Assembly: GCA_028712895.1 (NCBI GenBank)
Contig: JAQTPL010000003.1
Span: 1-64,000, forward strand
Direction: 5' to 3'
From: a bacterium
GTDB taxonomy: Bacteria > CAYTYR01 > UBA6262
DNA: 64,000 nucleotides
Below the pieces are notes generated by a model, which had not been told where the DNA came from, did no database searches, and was given only the letters and a program-made list of their open reading frames with translations. Positions 8,263 to 16,924 of the stretch are shown here, piece by piece. Each line of letters starts with the position of its first letter. The stretch's first letter is position 1. Made by a program: the position numbers and the translations under genes.

Positions 8263-8994
8263 GGATCGTAAAAAGGCAAAATCAAGTACCATATCCAGGT
8301 ATTTATATTGTTTTGGCACAATTTCATAAGAGATGTACTGCAAGGGTAATCTCCCCCTGTTAAATACTTTGTGTACTGAACGGGCAAATTTGCTTTCAAC
8401 CACATTATTGGATGGCGGAGGCCCCATCCAGATGACCAGGTCAACTCCCTGATTATGGGACATACCCACCATTTCCACGATATCGCCATAATTCAGATGA
8501 GCATTTGGAGCATATGTTTCGGCAAAGGTTTGATCCAGTTTACATTTTATATTATGTTTTTTAATGGTTTTGGTGAGATTATTGATCATCTGGTCCAATT
8601 CTTTATCATTACCGGCAGGATAAAAAAATCCTGTCCGCAAGTTAGAGTGATCTTCTCCCCTGGCAGGTATCGCACGTACATTTCGCGTGTCCAGTGTATA
8701 AACCGGCTCTGGTACAGATTTCCTTTTTGGCGGAAGAACCAGTTTGCCATTGAGGATGGTATTGTCCATCCCCTTAAAATCGTAATTGTGCTTTTCAGAA
8801 GTATGTTTCATGACCCGTCCCGGGCCAAACGGGGTATTAATTATGTTAAAGCTGTCGGTGTCAAAATCATTCTCTTGGTGCCCGGATAGGGGCTTCAGGT
8901 ACATAGTTTCTTTGATATAACAGAGGATATAACCATGTTTATCCTTAGGCCCTTTGACTGTTTCTGGTCTGGTATATTTTGCGTGACGTTTCAT
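8260..8994 (-). CDS. Uncharacterised protein; C-terminal half resembles an Argonaute MID domain (low confidence)
   Basis: LRTGFFYPAGNDKELDQMINNLTKTIKKHNIKCKL...VDLVIWMGPPPSNNVVESKFARSVHKVFNRGRLPLQYISYEIV has the alternating beta/alpha order and K-x9-Q spacing seen in Piwi/Ago MID domains; no PIWI domain follows. Confidence 0.45.
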   Translation of the reverse strand: MKRHAKYTRPETVKGPKDKHGYILCYIKETMYLKPLSGHQENDFDTDSFNIINTPFGPGRVMKHTSEKHNYDFKGMDNTILNGKLVLPPKRKSVPEPVYTLDTRNVRAIPARGEDHSNLRTGFFYPAGNDKELDQMINNLTKTIKKHNIKCKLDQTFAETYAPNAHLNYGDIVEMVGMSHNQGVDLVIWMGPPPSNNVVESKFARSVHKVFNRGRLPLQYISYEIVPKQYKYLDMVLDFAFLRS

Positions 8995-9087
8995 TCAACG
9001 CTCCTTGACAAAATGGGAAATATATATGGTTTTATACGATTTGGTTATACTAGGTTGTACTAATTGTATTGAAAATAAAAAGCCACA

Positions 9088-9142
9088 TAAGTGTAGTTAT
9101 ACACTTTTGTAGCCTGTAGGAACCCTACTGAACTACATTTTT
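9088..9142. repeat. Structured direct repeat, copy 2
   Basis: TAAGTGTAGTTATACACTTTTGTAGCCTGTAGGAACCCTACTGAACTACATTTTT; see 8208-8262. Confidence 0.9.
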
Positions 9143-9180
9143 AGTCCGCGAGTCACGAGTCTGTGAGTCGCGGGGCTAGT
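9143..9180. repeat. GAGTC/GACTC ~7-mer repeat array (family H)
   Basis: AGTCCGCGAGTCACGAGTCTGTGAGTCGCGGGGCTAGT; same words as 16842-16920, 17866-17953, 59402-59493. Confidence 0.65.
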
Positions 9181-9308
9181 ATTTGCGAAAAAAAGATATT
9201 TAAAGATACATAAATATATAACAGACAAAACGGCTTTTGTCAAGCGGTTTACGATAGGTTTCTCTTTACAAACATTATAGATTTAGTTATAATAGTTTTG
9301 GAGGATAT

Positions 9309-9806
9309 ATGCTTGATTATTTAGGTATTTTTAAAGAACTAAACAAAAAGAAGATCAAGTATCTCGTGGTTGGCGGCCTGGCAGTGAATCTTTATGGCAT
9401 TCCCAGGATGACTTATGATATTGATCTATTACTGTCATTTGACGATGATAATATGAGTAATTTCTTAAAACTGATCAAAATTTGGGAATTTAAGCCAAAA
9501 GTACCGGCTAATATACTTGACTTGAAAGATGAGAATAAGCGTAATGATTGGATTAAAAACAAAAATATGAAGGCTTTTTGCCTTGTTAATCCGGCTTGGG
9601 CTATCGCGGAAATTGATATCCTAATCCAGTCTCCCGTTGATTACCAGACAGCTATTAAGCATTGCCGTCGTATAGGAGTCAAGGATATTTCAGTGCCGGT
9701 TATTTCCATTAAAGACCTGATCAAGATGAAACAGGCCTCTGACCGGCTGCAAGATAAAGAAGATGTGAATAATCTCAGGAGAATAATAGCTGATGAAAAA
9801 GAATAA
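9309..9806 (+). CDS. Nucleotidyltransferase superfamily protein (AbiEii/MNT-like)
   Basis: IKYLVVGGLAVNLYGIPRMTYDIDLLLSF; good SD (GGAGG). Confidence 0.75.
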   Translation: MLDYLGIFKELNKKKIKYLVVGGLAVNLYGIPRMTYDIDLLLSFDDDNMSNFLKLIKIWEFKPKVPANILDLKDENKRNDWIKNKNMKAFCLVNPAWAIAEIDILIQSPVDYQTAIKHCRRIGVKDISVPVISIKDLIKMKQASDRLQDKEDVNNLRRIIADEKE

Positions 9807-9957
9807 AGGATTTCGTTATTATTTAACTGATGAACAGATACTCGAGTACCAAAAGATCCCGCCATACAGAAGACTGCTCTGGCTTTATCAAGGCAACGTC
9901 TTCAGAAAATACTATCCTAAAAGCACCATTGCCCTCCAGGAATCATTCCGAAAATAA
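9793..9957 (+). CDS. Small hypothetical protein (54 aa) overlapping the nucleotidyltransferase gene
   Basis: MKKNKGFRYYLTDEQILEYQKIPPYRRLLWLYQGNVFRKYYPKSTIALQESFRK*; overlaps upstream stop, suggesting translational coupling. Confidence 0.6.
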   Translation: MKKNKGFRYYLTDEQILEYQKIPPYRRLLWLYQGNVFRKYYPKSTIALQESFRK

Positions 9958-10042
9958 TATGTCAAGCGGATATGCGTTTAAATTCTGCCTCTATTTGTAA
10001 CTGTTTTAGTTCAGCAGTTGATAAATACATGGCAATATTCCT

Positions 10043-11347
10043 TTATAATTTAACTACATTATTCCTTTTGCCAAGTGATTTGGTCGCATTACGGGTATCG
10101 ATGACTAATTTAGCATTGGCAACCAGCCACTTGTAATCGATAGCCTTGTGCCTGGTAATAACAACAACCGCGTCTACAGACTTTACTATGCTTTTCGTCA
10201 GGGGCACAGACTTCATCGGGACGCCTTCATGGCCAAGATTCGGGATAAACGGGTCATGATAGTTGACTTTGGCGCCCTTTTTCTGCAGGAGCTTGATGAA
10301 ATCTATAGCCGGCGATTCGCGGACATCATCTATATCATTCTTGTAAGCCACTCCCAGTACCAGGATCTTGGCATTTTTCACTGATTTACCTTTATTATTC
10401 AGGGCATCATTGAGCTTGTTGATGACATATTCAGGCATGGACCGGTTGATCTGTCCGGCCAACTCGATGAATTTAGCATCATACCCTTCCAATCGTACCC
10501 GCCAGGATAGGTAATGCGGATCGAGAGGGATGCAGTGACCCCCTATTCCAGGTCCTGGATAGAATGGCATGAATCCGAATGGCTTGGTCGCTGCGGCATC
10601 GATCACTTCCCAGACATTGATGCCAAGCTTGTTGCAGATAATGGCCATTTCATTGACCATGCCGATATTGACCGAGCGGAAGGTATTCTCCAACAGCTTG
10701 ACTGTCTCAGCTACCCGGGTAGAGCTGACCGGCAATACTTTGTCGATGGCCTGACTGTAAAGAGCAACTGCCAGCGCGGTACATTTCGGAGTATAGCCGC
10801 CTACTACTTTGGTAATATTCTTGGTGTTGAACTGGGGATTGCCCGGGTCCACACGCTCAGGCGAAAAAGCCAGGTGGAAATCACGGCCAGCTTTGAGGCC
10901 TTTAGCTTCCAGCATAGGCTGCATTACTTCCTCGGTGGTGCCAGGATAGGTAGTGCTTTCCAAAATGATCAGTTGGCCCTTATGCAGGTACTTGGCTATT
11001 TCTGTAGTAGCAGCTAAGATATAGGAAATATCCGGGTCTTTGGATTTGCGCAAGGGAGTCGGGACACAGATATTGATCGTATCTATGTGCTTGAGCACGC
11101 TAAAGTCAGTAGTAGCCCTAAGCTTGCCGGCTTTGACCAGTTCCCTGACTTCTGCTGAAGGCACATCCTGGATATAAGAAATGCCTTTGTTGATGCTGTC
11201 TGTTTTGCGCTGATCCACATCAATGCCAGTGACATCAAAACCGACCTTGGCCAGTTCCACGGCCAGGGGCAAGCCGACATAGCCTAGCCCGATTATACCA
11301 GCTTTAGCTTTTTTCTCCAGGATCTTTTTCAGTCTTTCCTCATGCAT
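10043..11347 (-). CDS. Nucleotide-sugar dehydrogenase (UDP-GlcNAc/UDP-ManNAc 6-dehydrogenase, WbpA/WecC-like)
   Basis: GIIGLGYVGLPLAVELAKVGFDVTGID; ESTTYPGTTEEV; GPGIGGHCIPLDPHYLSW; start trimmed to MHEERLKK with GGAGG SD. Confidence 0.93.
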   Translation of the reverse strand: MHEERLKKILEKKAKAGIIGLGYVGLPLAVELAKVGFDVTGIDVDQRKTDSINKGISYIQDVPSAEVRELVKAGKLRATTDFSVLKHIDTINICVPTPLRKSKDPDISYILAATTEIAKYLHKGQLIILESTTYPGTTEEVMQPMLEAKGLKAGRDFHLAFSPERVDPGNPQFNTKNITKVVGGYTPKCTALAVALYSQAIDKVLPVSSTRVAETVKLLENTFRSVNIGMVNEMAIICNKLGINVWEVIDAAATKPFGFMPFYPGPGIGGHCIPLDPHYLSWRVRLEGYDAKFIELAGQINRSMPEYVINKLNDALNNKGKSVKNAKILVLGVAYKNDIDDVRESPAIDFIKLLQKKGAKVNYHDPFIPNLGHEGVPMKSVPLTKSIVKSVDAVVVITRHKAIDYKWLVANAKLVIDTRNATKSLGKRNNVVKL

Positions 11348-11348
11348 C

Positions 11349-12287
11349 TTATTTTCCTCCAGTAATGAACCAGTGAATAGTGCGGCGCAAGCCTTCATCA
11401 AAGTCAACTTTCACTGAATATTTTAATATTTTTTTGGCTTTGCGGATATCAGCCAGCGAATGTTTTACGTCGCCGGGGCTGGCCGGGCCAAATTCCGGTT
11501 CCAGGGTCATGCGCAGGATCCGGGCTATTTTTTCTGCCAGCTCAAGTACAGTATAGCGTTTGCCGCAAGCGACGTTAAACACTTCGCCTGATGCGTGGGG
11601 AGCGGTACAGGCCAGGATATTGGCTGATACTACATTGTCAATATAGGTAAAGTCACGGCTTTGCCGGCCGTCACCATTGATATGCGGTGATTCCCCCTTG
11701 AGCATGGCACTGATAAACTTTGGGATTACCGCGCTGTAGAAGCTGGTCGGGTCCTGTTTGGGGCCAAAAACATTGAAATAGCGGAGACAGACTGTCTCCA
11801 GGTTGAATATTTTAGCGAAATTGCGGCAATAAAACTCTCCGGTCAGCTTGGCAGTGGCATAGGGAGATTGGGGATTAGAGACCATAGTTTCTACTTTGGG
11901 TAATACTGGTGTATCGCCATAAGCAGAGCTCGAAGCAGCATAGACTACACGTTTGACTTTATGATCGCGGGCAGCAAGCAGGACATTTAAAGTACCTCCC
12001 ACATTTACTGCATTGCAGGTAGCTGGATCAGCGACCGACCGGGCCACTGAAGGCAAAGCTGCCTGGTGCAAGACATAATCTACGCCTTTGACTGCTGCGT
12101 TAACAGTTTTAATATTACGGATATCGCCTTTGATAATATCTATCTTGGAACGAAAGCCGGCAATATTTTCTTTTTTGCCTGTCGAAAAATTGTCCAGTAT
12201 ACGGACTTTATGCTTTTTATTGAGCAGGGCTATGGTGATATTGGAGCCGATAAAACCAGCCCCGCCTGTAATCAAGAACTTTGACAT
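11349..12287 (-). CDS. NAD-dependent epimerase/dehydratase (UDP-sugar 4-epimerase, WbpP-like)
   Basis: ITGGAGFIGSNI; SSSAYGDTPVLPKVE; SPYATAKLTGE (YxxxK). Confidence 0.93.
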   Translation of the reverse strand: MSKFLITGGAGFIGSNITIALLNKKHKVRILDNFSTGKKENIAGFRSKIDIIKGDIRNIKTVNAAVKGVDYVLHQAALPSVARSVADPATCNAVNVGGTLNVLLAARDHKVKRVVYAASSSAYGDTPVLPKVETMVSNPQSPYATAKLTGEFYCRNFAKIFNLETVCLRYFNVFGPKQDPTSFYSAVIPKFISAMLKGESPHINGDGRQSRDFTYIDNVVSANILACTAPHASGEVFNVACGKRYTVLELAEKIARILRMTLEPEFGPASPGDVKHSLADIRKAKKILKYSVKVDFDEGLRRTIHWFITGGK

Positions 12288-12301
12288 ATTTAAAATCCTT
12301 T

Positions 12302-12390
12302 GTGATTACACAGATTTCCAAGAAAGATTACACAGATTAGAACTAGTACGATTACCCTGATTCGACCAAAAGCTTGTAATCGGTGTAATC
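12302..12390. repeat. GATTACACA ~9-mer inverted repeat element (family I, copy 1)
   Basis: GATTACACAGATTTCCAAGAAAGATTACACAGATTAG...TTGTAATCGGTGTAATC; second copy 20264-20347. Confidence 0.75.
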
Positions 12391-12439
12391 ATTTTATCAA
12401 ATATAGCAGATATTCCAGTTTTGTCAAGGGGAGATAACC

Positions 12440-14980
12440 TTAAGCGCGCTTTTTCAGGACAATGAAATACCGCTTGAAATTATCACTGATGTCTTCAGCG
12501 AGAAAGGTAATATGTTCTTCATGGGCCACGAACAAAACCGGTTCCCGGATCCCGTTATTATCCAGGGCAAATAAATTCTTGATGCTGCTGACCGCAACAG
12601 GCACGGTCACCTCGGTACAATCCTTACCGGCAATATTAGTGACGCTAACTTCCATATAATCACCATGATCAACAAAAGCCAGGTCACAGTGACAGTCTGA
12701 ACCCAAGGCCTGCTTTTGGACAGAAAGGAACGGCTTGGCGCTGGTTTTTTCCTGGTCATTGGTACATTTGAGCAAAGCAGAAGAGATACGTCCTTTTTTA
12801 ATAACCACAGCAGATATTGAATTACTGCACATATTGACTTCAAAATAACGCTGCTGGCAGCGCTCATTAGTATAGCGGATAGTTTGTAATTTGCTGGTCC
12901 GGGCACGATTGATGACAAACAAGACCTGCTTTTCATCGGCCAGGTGGTCATATTGTATCACTTCGACCCGCGGCTGGTAGCTGCAGTTGACTGCCCGGCT
13001 GACTGGCTTGACATTGAGCCGGTCCAGGAGATATTCAACCAACCCTTCATTGGTCCAAATATTGTCGTTGGCTAACCAGGGGATATAGCCGAGATATACA
13101 GCCTTACCCCTGCCGTTTTTGAGAATATAGCCGCAATTAATTTTCTTGCCCCGATAGACAGCCTGCGCTAACAAGTCGGCATTGTCTTGGACAAAAACAT
13201 GGACCAGGGTTTTATGCGCCCGGCAGGTAAATTTGTTTTTATCCAGCATGACCCGCGTTGATTCAGCCAAGGCTATCCTTTCCGTGCGCGGCGAGCCAAA
13301 GGCTTGTTTTAATATCGTATATGGTTCCATATTCTCATCCAGGACCGGGAGCGTGCCGGTGAGCACTAGGATACCGCCTTTATTAATGTAAGCTGCCAAT
13401 GTGCGCTGGGTAGCGCGGTCCATCCATTCATAGCCATTGGTAAATATTATTTTATGCTTTAATAATGAGTTAAGATTGTCTTCCTTGAGGTAGGCTAATC
13501 CGCTTTCAGTATTATTCCTGGAAAGCAGGCGCAAGAATGAATCCCAGCCATAATGCACTGAACTCACTCCCCCATGCCAGGCGCCTTCCTGGCAGTAGGG
13601 TGTGTATAATCCCCAGGCAGTTGACGGCTTTTCCTGCTCCCTGACCAATGAAGGCCCTTCCTGGTTAAAGAAAGAAGTCATCTGGTACAAGGTCCAATAT
13701 TTTTGGCGGAACAGGCCGCTTTGCTTAATCGGCGGGTGATGAGGATATGGCGGATAATGATTGGCATCCAGCTCTTTGGTCCAATGGTCAGTAGCAGCTG
13801 CAGTATATATATTCAAACCAGTGGCGCCGAAGGCAATATAGGCCATGGACTGGAAATAACTGGGCTGGCAGTATTCATAAGCCGGGTCGTAGAGCTTGCT
13901 GAAGCCCCAGTTCTCTTCCAGGCAAATACCGCGCGCTTTCCTGGCCAGTAGGCGATAGCGACAATAGTCTTCATGATTTTTATAGATCACACCGAGCCAA
14001 TTAGTGAAGCCATACTCTGCTACCGGCGCCAGTGTCCGCGGATTATTCCGGGCAAAATATGCTTCTTTCAGGGTAGCGGTCGGGCCGGGAGGATTATAGT
14101 TAGTCAGGAACGGAATCTTGATCCCTTTCATGTATTTCCTGTATTCACTGATGATCAAGGGAATGTACAAACCGGAAAATTCTGCCCAATCCCGGTACCA
14201 GATGAGCTCCTTGATCCGCTTCACTCCGGCCCATTGGCGGGGCGGATCAATGCGTTCCCAGGATTTGTAGGCCCTGCCATATATTTTATTCAGCCGGGAC
14301 AGCGACTTATATTTCTTTTTCAGGAAAAGCTGGTAGCGTTCGACCGCCGTGTCAGAATAGTCATAGGCATCAATGGATTGGCCGGCATCCGAGTAAATTC
14401 CTTCATTCAATATCTGCACGGCGACAATAGGCCCGCGCGGATATTGCCAGGGCGCCAGGATCTCCCTGGTCACGGTTTCCAGCCAGTATTGCACATAGCG
14501 CAGGAATTTCCGGTCCAAGGGCGCCGGCAGGGCATTTTCCTGCAGCCCGCTCCAGGTACGCGCCTTGCCGTCCGCATTTAGCATAGGTTCGATGCCAGTA
14601 TCTTTTCCGGCCCGGACATATTCCGGCAAACCGCCGAAATTCAGCTCAGCATGAACGAATGGCCCGGGTTTGGCAATGACCCGTAATTCCAGTTTTTGGC
14701 AGATGTGCAGGAGATACTTGATATCGGCACTACCCTGGTCTTCACCGGTGAAATCAGCTTGCGCCTTTTCCGCAAACGGGTCCCGCGGCAAATGATGGCG
14801 CCAGGGGATATAGAAAGAGACGTATTTGATCCCCAGCTTTTTAATGCCGCTTAATTTCACTGCCCAGTCTGCCCGGTAGTCGCGGTAATACGGATAATCA
14901 GCGCTCAGGCAAAAATCAGGTTGTCCATCTATCTGCATTACTCCGTCGCTAATGACACTTTTCTTGGCGCGCCTATTCAT
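12440..14980 (-). CDS. GH35-like beta-galactosidase
   Basis: KLGIKYVSFYIPWRHH; RVIAKPGPFVHAELNFGGLPEYV; VAVQILNEG. Confidence 0.8.
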   Translation of the reverse strand: MNRRAKKSVISDGVMQIDGQPDFCLSADYPYYRDYRADWAVKLSGIKKLGIKYVSFYIPWRHHLPRDPFAEKAQADFTGEDQGSADIKYLLHICQKLELRVIAKPGPFVHAELNFGGLPEYVRAGKDTGIEPMLNADGKARTWSGLQENALPAPLDRKFLRYVQYWLETVTREILAPWQYPRGPIVAVQILNEGIYSDAGQSIDAYDYSDTAVERYQLFLKKKYKSLSRLNKIYGRAYKSWERIDPPRQWAGVKRIKELIWYRDWAEFSGLYIPLIISEYRKYMKGIKIPFLTNYNPPGPTATLKEAYFARNNPRTLAPVAEYGFTNWLGVIYKNHEDYCRYRLLARKARGICLEENWGFSKLYDPAYEYCQPSYFQSMAYIAFGATGLNIYTAAATDHWTKELDANHYPPYPHHPPIKQSGLFRQKYWTLYQMTSFFNQEGPSLVREQEKPSTAWGLYTPYCQEGAWHGGVSSVHYGWDSFLRLLSRNNTESGLAYLKEDNLNSLLKHKIIFTNGYEWMDRATQRTLAAYINKGGILVLTGTLPVLDENMEPYTILKQAFGSPRTERIALAESTRVMLDKNKFTCRAHKTLVHVFVQDNADLLAQAVYRGKKINCGYILKNGRGKAVYLGYIPWLANDNIWTNEGLVEYLLDRLNVKPVSRAVNCSYQPRVEVIQYDHLADEKQVLFVINRARTSKLQTIRYTNERCQQRYFEVNMCSNSISAVVIKKGRISSALLKCTNDQEKTSAKPFLSVQKQALGSDCHCDLAFVDHGDYMEVSVTNIAGKDCTEVTVPVAVSSIKNLFALDNNGIREPVLFVAHEEHITFLAEDISDNFKRYFIVLKKRA

Positions 14981-15816
14981 CCTTTGACTGCCCCCATAGT
15001 GATCCCTTTTATAATGTATTTTTGCATGATCAGGAAAATAATGACCATTGGAATGATCGTGATCGTGGCCCCAGCCAGCAGGAGATGGTATTTACTGCCA
15101 GACTGGGTCATTAAAGCGCCCAGGCCCAGGGGCAAGGTAAAATTATTCCGGCTGATGATCAGCACCAGGGGCCAGGTAAAATTGTTCCAGTTGAACATGA
15201 AAGTAAAAATACCTACCACGGCCAGCACTGGCTTGGACAGCGGCATGATAATACTCCAGAAGATGCGGAAACGCGAACAGCCATCCAGGGTCGCGGCTTC
15301 TTCCAATTCTATCGGAATACCGACAATAAATTGCCGGATCAGAAAGACATTATAAACAGACATGCTGACCGGGATGATCAAGCCCCACAGTGAGTCATAC
15401 ATGCCCAGGTTCTTGGTAATAAATACCAGCGGGATCATGATCACATAGAATGGGATCATCAGCGAAGCCAGCATCAGGCTAAAGATCTTTTCTTTGAACG
15501 GGAAATTTATCCTGGCAAAAGCATAGGCTGCCAGGGCGTTAAAAAAAAGATTGCAGGCTGTCGCTATGACGGCCACGAAAAGACTGTTCAGGAACATCCT
15601 GCCAAATGGCAGCTGGGTGGTTACTTCCCGGTAGTTATTCAACGTAGCGCTTATTTTACCAGTTACCTGGTCAACAGGCAAGAGTTTTACACCGCTGGTA
15701 TAGATATCCTGCGGCTGGCGCAAGGAAGCGCTCAGCATCCAGATGAATGGCAGGACCATCATTGCGGCAAAGATAGTTAGTACTAGGTAGATGAAGAATC
15801 TTGATATCTTGTCCAT
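14977..15816 (-). CDS. Carbohydrate ABC transporter permease (MalG-like)
   Basis: EAATLDGCSRFRIFWSIIMPLSKPVLA = EAA loop; 6 TM. Confidence 0.95.
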   Translation of the reverse strand: MDKISRFFIYLVLTIFAAMMVLPFIWMLSASLRQPQDIYTSGVKLLPVDQVTGKISATLNNYREVTTQLPFGRMFLNSLFVAVIATACNLFFNALAAYAFARINFPFKEKIFSLMLASLMIPFYVIMIPLVFITKNLGMYDSLWGLIIPVSMSVYNVFLIRQFIVGIPIELEEAATLDGCSRFRIFWSIIMPLSKPVLAVVGIFTFMFNWNNFTWPLVLIISRNNFTLPLGLGALMTQSGSKYHLLLAGATITIIPMVIIFLIMQKYIIKGITMGAVKG

Positions 15817-15839
15817 AATTTTTCTTAAACCTCGTTTTG

Positions 15840-15914
15840 GCGTATAGCGTATGGCGTAGAGCGGATAGTTTGAAGCATTTCTATACGCTTAACGCTACCC
15901 GCTATCCGCTATTC
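15840..15914. repeat. Heptameric inverted repeat element (GCGTATA)n/(CGCTATC)n
   Basis: GCGTATA GCGTATG GCGTAGA GCGGATA .. TACGCTT AACGCTA CCCGCTA TCCGCTA TTC. Confidence 0.8.
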
Positions 15915-16814
15915 AACTTCTTGCGGAACATACTTGAACTGGACCCAGGTAATGATCAGGATGATCACAAACAAGATATAGCTCATGGCGCAAGCCAGGC
16001 CCATGCGGTAATAGCGGAACGCCTGGTTATATAAATTCAGGATATAGACAAACGTGGAATGCTCCGGTCCGCCCAGTCCGCTGGTCAACACATAGATCTG
16101 GTCAAATACCTGGAACGAGCCAATGATCGTAGTGATCAAAAGAAAAAATGTCACCGGCCGCAGCAAGGGCAAGGTAATGTTCCAGAATTGCTGCCAGGCA
16201 TTAGCGCCGTCGATCCTGGCTGCTTCATAGAGTTCTTCGGGTATACCTTTTAATCCCGCCAGGAAAATGATCATGCCATACCCTGCGCCCTGCCAAACGC
16301 TCATGGCCGCAATAGACGGCAAAGCAGTGCTTGTATCATTAAGCCAATTCTTAGGCGGCAGGGAAAAACCAGCCAGGAACTGGTTAATAAAACCAATGAT
16401 CGGATCATAGAGCCATTTCCATAACACCGCCACCGCAATAGCTGACGTGATCATGGGGATGAAATAGCACAGTTTAAAAAAATTCTCCCCTTTAATGCGG
16501 CTGTTCAGGAATAAAGCCAGGATCAAGGACAAAGCCAGGCCTGCCGGTACACGCAGGACAATATACTTCACGGTCACCAGCAAGGACGGCCAGAAATATG
16601 GCTGTTTCTGCGCGTTGAATAGCAGTTCAGCGTAATTTTTCAACCCGGTCCAATGCGGGGCAGACCGCATGTTCCAGTCAGTAAAACTATAGTAAAAAGA
16701 AATTATGATCGGGATCAGCACAAAAATAGTAAAATAAACTAACAGCGGCATCACGAAGAGATACCCTGTTATCCCATCTCTAACTTTCCTATTTGAGAAT
16801 ACCGATAATTTCAT
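15909..16814 (-). CDS. Carbohydrate ABC transporter permease (MalF/UgpA-like)
   Basis: EELYEAARIDGANAWQQFWNITLPLLRPV EAA loop. Confidence 0.95.
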   Translation of the reverse strand: MKLSVFSNRKVRDGITGYLFVMPLLVYFTIFVLIPIIISFYYSFTDWNMRSAPHWTGLKNYAELLFNAQKQPYFWPSLLVTVKYIVLRVPAGLALSLILALFLNSRIKGENFFKLCYFIPMITSAIAVAVLWKWLYDPIIGFINQFLAGFSLPPKNWLNDTSTALPSIAAMSVWQGAGYGMIIFLAGLKGIPEELYEAARIDGANAWQQFWNITLPLLRPVTFFLLITTIIGSFQVFDQIYVLTSGLGGPEHSTFVYILNLYNQAFRYYRMGLACAMSYILFVIILIITWVQFKYVPQEVE

Positions 16815-16841
16815 AATACTCCGAATTAATTAATCTGTCCA

Positions 16842-16920
16842 TCGAGTCCCGGATCCGCGGGTCAAGGTTCACAATTAATAATTCCAGACTCGAAGACTCG
16901 CGACTCGCAGACTCGTGACT
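16842..16920. repeat. GACTCG heptad repeat element (family H)
   Basis: CGAGTCCCGGATCCGCGGGTCAAGG..CCAGACTCGAAGACTCGCGACTCGCAGACTCGTGACT. Confidence 0.8.
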
Positions 16921-16924
16921 GCAT

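Noticed and set aside
8208-9142. Repeats flanking the 244-aa ORF considered as integron attC sites
   Set aside because: No GTTRRRY/RYYYAAC core sites and no tyrosine integrase in the window.
8208-9142. Cassette considered as an IS200/IS605 or REP/RAYT element
   Set aside because: The ORF lacks an HUH motif and catalytic tyrosine context; hairpins alone are insufficient.
9974-10030. Tiny minus ORF MYLSTAELKQLQIEAEFKRISA*
   Set aside because: Too short, no homology recognised, no independent support.
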